Below, in pieces: positions 14,534 to 17,696 of a stretch of DNA of 17,696 nucleotides (position 1 is the stretch's first letter; each line of letters begins with the position of its first letter). The notes under the pieces are model-generated. The model made no database searches. It worked only from the letters and a program-made list of their open reading frames with translations, and had not been told where the DNA came from. The stretch spans positions 6,503 to 24,198 of the forward strand of contig DEDT01000035.1 of the NCBI GenBank assembly GCA_002350105.1, written 5' to 3'. Both the position numbers and the translations under genes were made by a program. The stretch comes from Selenomonadaceae bacterium UBA2897 (GTDB lineage Bacteria; Bacillota; Negativicutes; Selenomonadales; Selenomonadaceae).

Positions 14534-15793
14534 TCATCCTTTCGCACCATAGCCGGCCTCTTCCTCGAGGAGCGTCAGCTGCGGCGTCTGCTCAATCACC
14601 GGGAACAAGGCCGGCGAAACTTCTATCTCTCCTAAAGACAGCGTATTCTTGATACGTACGATTTTCAAATGCTCATAGTCCAGGCCGCGGCAGGACTTCA
14701 GCGCGATGCGCACGGCCTCCTCCTCGCTGTCCGCCATGAGCGGGATGCGCGCATCGGCGATGCAGCGGCAGGCCACGGCATTCGTATAGATGGCCTCGAG
14801 ATCCAGCGTCGGGAAGATCTCCCTGAGCATGACATCGAAAAGGCCGATGCCGATGCCATTGCCATGGGATTGCGGCGTCACGCCCAGCAGCACCATGCGC
14901 CTGATGGCGGGAATCGGCACCGTGAACTGGTCGCGCGCCGAGCTGCGGCCCACGATATTGGGGTCGAAGCCCGCGCCCGAGACGTCCTTGCCGATTTCCC
15001 GCATGATGAGCACATCGATGTCCGGGAACATAATGCGCGGCATGAGCCCCGTGGCCCGCTGCACCAGCGCCTTTTCCTCCGCGATCAGCGAGGCGGCGGG
15101 CAGCACCTGGATATCGGCCGTACGGTCGTAGGCGTTCTCGAGGATGCCCACGCCGAAACCGACGGGCGCCTGGGCGAGAATCACCCGCGCCGCCGCCTCC
15201 AGCACCGCCGCGAACTGCGCCGGCGGCGCATCGTGGATGGTCGTACAGCCCTGCTGGTTGCCGAGGCCGATGACGAGCATCTTGCAGAGGCCGCTCTGCA
15301 GCGGGCCGATAAAGTCCGTGTGCAGCTTGATGCGGTTGATGGGCACGATGAGATCCGCCGCCAGGGCCGCCTTGTCAAACCAGACGGGCACGCCACTGGG
15401 CGTATGCCCGAGCAGCACCGACTCCGTCGTCGTGACGACGGGCACGCCCATCGCCGCCTCCGTAATGCCATAGCCGGCCAGCACTTCCCGCTGACCGGCC
15501 TCATTGCCGTTGCCATGGCTGCCCATGGCCGAAACGATGAAGGGCTCAGCGCCCCACTCCCTGAGCACGTCCAGCACGGTACGTACGATGAGGGGCAGGT
15601 TCGCGATGCCGCGGCTGCCTACGCCGACGGCGACGCGGGCGCCGGGCTTTACGCAGGCGCGCACGCCGCGTGCCGCTAGTTGCTCGCGCACGCGTGCCGC
15701 GGGATCCGCGAGCGTTACGGCCTCGAACTGCTGGCGCACACGCCGCAGCTTTGGCAAGGGATACGCCCAATCCGCAGGCAGGAGGACAGCCAT
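14534..15793 (-). CDS. LarA-like nickel-pincer racemase/epimerase homologue (DUF2088)
   Basis: A 419-residue member of the lactate racemase (LarA) superfamily, whose known members racemise or epimerise 2-hydroxy acids with the nickel-pincer nucleotide cofactor. LarA's catalytic His108, His174, cofactor-bound Lys184 and Ni ligand His200 have apparent counterparts here: His93 (AMGSHGNGNE), His158 (RIKLHTDF), Lys171 (SGLCKMLVIGLGNQQG) and His187 (TTIHD), with similar spacing. GVGSRGI (Arg61) matches the substrate/cofactor Arg. Sequence style is that of a divergent LarA homologue, so lactate is not the likely substrate. The start at 15793 has GAGGTG 6 bases upstream; the in-frame GTG three codons earlier is less likely. 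Cofactor genes larB/C/E are not in the window. It lies directly before AcnX, which suggests that it prepares the stereoisomer AcnX dehydrates. Confidence 0.82.
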   Translation of the reverse strand: MAVLLPADWAYPLPKLRRVRQQFEAVTLADPAARVREQLAARGVRACVKPGARVAVGVGSRGIANLPLIVRTVLDVLREWGAEPFIVSAMGSHGNGNEAGQREVLAGYGITEAAMGVPVVTTTESVLLGHTPSGVPVWFDKAALAADLIVPINRIKLHTDFIGPLQSGLCKMLVIGLGNQQGCTTIHDAPPAQFAAVLEAAARVILAQAPVGFGVGILENAYDRTADIQVLPAASLIAEEKALVQRATGLMPRIMFPDIDVLIMREIGKDVSGAGFDPNIVGRSSARDQFTVPIPAIRRMVLLGVTPQSHGNGIGIGLFDVMLREIFPTLDLEAIYTNAVACRCIADARIPLMADSEEEAVRIALKSCRGLDYEHLKIVRIKNTLSLGEIEVSPALFPVIEQTPQLTLLEEEAGYGAKG

Positions 15794-15848
15794 TTTCCTC
15801 ACCTCAATTCCTTAAGCAAGTAAAGAAATACGGATGAACAACGTTTCC

Positions 15849-16655
15849 TTAATTTTCATCCAGCATCTGATTGATCTGCATGCGCAGCTTCACGAACTCC
15901 GGCGTGCCCTTCAGCCGCTGGGTGCGGTTGTAGGGCAAACGCACGGGGATGAGCTTTTTCACGCGGCCCGGCCGCGCCGACATCACGTAAATCTTTGTGG
16001 CAAGGAACACGGCCTCCTCGATATCATGGGTGACAAAGGCGATGGTCGTCTTTTCCTGCTGCCAGATGTTGCGGATGAGCTGCTGCATCTCCGCCTTCGT
16101 GAGCGGGTCGAGGGCGCCGAAGGGCTCGTCCATGAGAATCATGTCTGGATTCGTCGCCAGCGCCCGCGCAATGGCCACGCGCTGCTTCATGCCGCCCGAA
16201 AGCTGGTTGGGATAGCTGTCGCCGAAGCTTTCGAGATGCATGAGCCCGAGATAGCGTTCGACGATGGCCTGCCGCTCCGCTTTAGGCTTGCCCTGCTGCT
16301 TCAGGCCATACTCGATGTTCTTGCTGACCGTGAGCCAGGGGAACAGCGTGTAGGACTGGAACACCATGCCCCGGTCCGGTCCCGGTCCGGTGACCGGCCG
16401 GTCTTTGATCACGATGCTGCCTTCCGTGGGGAAATCCAGACCCGCGAGCATGCGCAGCAGCGTACTCTTGCCGCAGCCCGACGTGCCCACGATGCAGACA
16501 AATTCATTTTTCAAAACCTCGATGTTGCAATCATCCAGCGCCAGCGTGGTCTTGCGGTCCGTCACATAGCGTTTGATGATATGGCGCGCCGTGATGATGG
16601 TGCTGGCCACCTGCGCCTCCAAAGGGCTATCGGCCCGCTGCAAAGCTCCTGCCAT
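15849..16655 (-). CDS. SsuB/TauB/NrtD-type ABC transporter ATPase
   Basis: A 268-residue ATPase for a sulfonate/taurine/nitrate-class importer. Walker A is GTSGCGKST (57-65), the Q-loop is MVFQSYTLFPWLTVSKNI, the signature is QLSGGMKQRVAIARAL, Walker B is MILMDEPFGALD, and the H-loop is AFVTHDIEEAVFLA. The start at 16655 has AGGAGG 7 bases upstream; the ATG at 16682 lacks a ribosome site. It lies 33 bp after nifI2 and 55 bp before the LarA-like gene. Its binding-protein partner is four genes downstream. In cyanobacteria PII proteins inhibit related nitrate and urea ABC importers, so the adjacent NifI pair may control this ATPase; that is an inference. No permease gene is visible in the window. 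Confidence 0.93.
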   Translation of the reverse strand: MAGALQRADSPLEAQVASTIITARHIIKRYVTDRKTTLALDDCNIEVLKNEFVCIVGTSGCGKSTLLRMLAGLDFPTEGSIVIKDRPVTGPGPDRGMVFQSYTLFPWLTVSKNIEYGLKQQGKPKAERQAIVERYLGLMHLESFGDSYPNQLSGGMKQRVAIARALATNPDMILMDEPFGALDPLTKAEMQQLIRNIWQQEKTTIAFVTHDIEEAVFLATKIYVMSARPGRVKKLIPVRLPYNRTQRLKGTPEFVKLRMQINQMLDEN

Positions 16656-16688
16656 GAGGTTCCCTCCTTTCTGCTTATCCACGCCGCA

Positions 16689-17042
16689 TCAGACGAGCAC
16701 ATCGTCGCCCTGCTCGCCCGTGTGCAGGCGGATGGCATTGTCGGCAGGCAGGACGAAAATCTTGCCGTCACCGGGGCAGCCCTGATGATTGACCTCCATG
16801 ATGATATCGACGATTGCCTGCACATCTTCATCGCGGGCGTAGATATCCATGAGCTCCTTGGCGACGAATTCGATGCCCACGATTTCCCGCGCTTCATCGC
16901 CCGCCGCCGTATCGTAGACGACGCGCTGCCTGCCGCGCCCCAGTACCTCACGCACGGAGGCGGCATTGAAGGATGCGTCGATGAGTGCTTTTTTCGTGGC
17001 GAAATAATTCTTTGGCCGGATAATGGCCATGATCTCTTTCAT
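16689..17042 (-). CDS. nifI2: PII-family sensor NifI2
   Basis: A 117-residue PII (GlnB-like) signal protein of the NifI2 type. Family blocks are MKEIMAIIRPKNYFATKKAL, VREVLGRGRQR and a C-terminal PII signature EVNHQGCPGDGKIFVLPADNAIRLHTGE. The T-loop (about residues 40-62) lacks the canonical uridylylated Tyr context of GlnB, as usual for NifI. In nitrogen-fixing archaea and anaerobic Firmicutes NifI1/NifI2 form a complex that blocks nitrogenase unless 2-oxoglutarate is bound. It begins 21 bp after nifI1. Here it is followed by an ABC ATPase and not nifDK, so its target may be transport or metabolism of this operon. Assignment to the subfamily is from motif recall, not a tree. Confidence 0.85.
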   Translation of the reverse strand: MKEIMAIIRPKNYFATKKALIDASFNAASVREVLGRGRQRVVYDTAAGDEAREIVGIEFVAKELMDIYARDEDVQAIVDIIMEVNHQGCPGDGKIFVLPADNAIRLHTGEQGDDVLV

Positions 17043-17063
17043 ATTGCCTCACGCTCCCAGTGC

Positions 17064-17390
17064 TTACAACTCGGCCTTGCCGCTGCTGATGGTATAGGCC
17101 TGCTCCACGGGATTGATGAAAATCTTGCCGTCGCCGTAGGCACCCTCCTTGCCGGAGCGGGCCGTCTGGCTGATGACTTTCACGATATCTTCCACGTCGC
17201 TGTCCTCACAGACGATGCAGAACATTTCTTTTGGAATCTCATCGTAGTACACGTCGCCCACCTTGAGGCCGCGCTGCTTGCCGCGGCCCAGGATGCTGAT
17301 GCGCGTGACGGAATTGTGACCGGCTGCGCTGAGCGCGCTCAGGACGTCCGCTGCCTTCTCGGGGCGGACGATAGCCTTGACCATCTTCAT
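17064..17390 (-). CDS. nifI1: PII-family sensor NifI1
   Basis: A 108-residue PII protein of the NifI1 type. MKMVKAIVRPEKAADVLSAL, SILGRGKQRG and the short T-loop VGDVYYDEIPKEM are characteristic of NifI1; AYGDGKIFINPVEQAYTISSGK is the C-terminal PII signature. It should sense 2-oxoglutarate and ATP/ADP together with NifI2. AGGAGG lies 7 bases before the start. The gene is 51 bp after the acyl-CoA synthetase and not after nifH, as in nif operons. Since hut produces glutamate and ammonia, a 2-oxoglutarate sensor in the neighbouring operon fits nitrogen/carbon balancing. No nif structural gene is visible, but the upstream side is cut by the window. Confidence 0.87.
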   Translation of the reverse strand: MKMVKAIVRPEKAADVLSALSAAGHNSVTRISILGRGKQRGLKVGDVYYDEIPKEMFCIVCEDSDVEDIVKVISQTARSGKEGAYGDGKIFINPVEQAYTISSGKAEL

Positions 17391-17403
17391 ATTGTTTCCT
17401 CCT

Positions 17404-17424
17404 CCCAGCCCCTGACGGGCTAAG
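17404..17424 (-). repeat. Small stem-loop just upstream of the nifI1 ribosome site
   Basis: CTTAGCCC pairs with GGGCTGGG (8 bp, two G-U) around GTCAG in the minus-strand RNA, and ends next to the GGAGGAGG ribosome site. No U-run follows, so it is not a terminator. It may tune nifI1 translation or mark an RNA processing site after the synthetase gene. Confidence 0.4.
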
Positions 17425-17441
17425 CCCCAATATTAAACCTA

Positions 17442-17696
17442 TTACGCAATTACGACGCGGGCATCGACGGCCTCCGCGCCCCCGCTCCCGGCAAAGACCG
17501 GATTGAGATCCAGCTCCTTGACCTGAGGATAGCGGAAGGGCAACTCGGAGACGGCCACGATGGCCTGCGCGAGCGAAGTATCGTCGATGGGCTGGCTGCC
17601 CCGCGCGCCCTCGAGCAATTTGTGCGTTCGGATGCTGTGCACCATGACCCTGGCCTCGTCCAGTTTCACGGGGGCCACGCGGAACACCACGTCTTT
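17442..17696 (-). CDS. ADP-forming acyl-CoA synthetase, C-terminal end (5' part outside window)
   Basis: The last 84 residues of an ATP-grasp protein of the acetate-CoA ligase (ADP-forming) family. It is open to the right edge of the window, so the visible start is not a real start codon (the first codons read Lys-Asp-Val-Val). The end of the family is recognised from VVFRVAPVKLDEARVMVHSI, KLLEGARGSQPIDDTSLAQA, KELDLNPVF and VDARVVIA. Such enzymes make ATP from acyl-CoA plus ADP and phosphate during fermentation, or activate acids in reverse. Some protein acetyltransferases of the Pat type share this region, so the full gene would be needed to tell. It is on the same strand and 51 bp before nifI1, which suggests that the operon starts at or before it. 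Confidence 0.8.
   Translation of the reverse strand, partial: KDVVFRVAPVKLDEARVMVHSIRTHKLLEGARGSQPIDDTSLAQAIVAVSELPFRYPQVKELDLNPVFAGSGGAEAVDARVVIA

Noticed and set aside
13260..14552. Plus-strand ORF of 430 codons opposite the AcnX genes
   Set aside because: It is the antisense of two AcnX subunits, shows no domain, and has no promoter of its own that I can see.
15834..17423. Plus-strand ORF of 529 codons opposite the ABC ATPase and nifI genes
   Set aside because: It spans three well-supported minus-strand genes and their gaps and has no family motif. It arises from GC-rich codon bias.

Overview
The window reads as a catabolic locus from a fairly GC-rich anaerobic Firmicute. My best guess is a member of the Negativicutes (Selenomonas/Mitsuokella-like). 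This is inferred from strong AGGAGG-type ribosome sites, extended -10 promoters (TGGTATAAT), lipoproteins with Ser-rich linkers, the roughly 670-residue form of urocanate hydratase, and a NifI1/NifI2 pair of the type found in anaerobic Firmicutes and archaea. Every gene I accept lies on the minus strand, so transcription runs from high to low coordinates. The long plus-strand ORFs are antisense shadows.

Right part, about 17696 to 11173, in transcription order: the C-terminus of an ADP-forming acyl-CoA synthetase; two PII-type sensors (nifI1, nifI2); an SsuB/TauB/NrtD-type ABC ATPase; a LarA-like nickel-pincer racemase/epimerase homologue; the two subunits of an aconitase-X (AcnX) dehydratase; an SsuA/TauA-type lipoprotein binding protein; and HutD. 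Gaps are small, so this is probably one operon that starts outside the window. No permease for the ABC system is present. The substrate is unknown. A logical reading is import of a small organic acid or amino-acid-like compound, epimerisation, dehydration and eventual ATP recovery from an acyl-CoA, with PII control of uptake.

Middle, 11143 to 2183: an RpiR-type regulator with its own extended -10 promoter, then the histidine-utilisation genes. Their order is an M20 amidohydrolase, an amidohydrolase-superfamily deaminase (probable formiminoglutamate iminohydrolase), hutU, hutI and then hutH. No canonical HutG, HutE-type formiminoglutamase or FTCD is visible. The likely route is histidine > urocanate > imidazolonepropionate > formiminoglutamate > formylglutamate + NH3 > glutamate + formate, with the M20 enzyme doing the last step. 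Two intergenic regions (3710-3932 and 9938-10201) share an ATGTATTGACA promoter-like element that precedes an intrinsic terminator and then the next gene. The second also holds a long inverted repeat around the terminator. This looks like regulated leader RNA, although simple 3' ends of hutI and rpiR remain possible.

Left part, 2143 to 1: a polar amino-acid ABC importer (lipoprotein, permease, ATPase cut by the window edge) with its own extended -10 promoter and a structured 5' leader. Its position next to hutH suggests histidine uptake.
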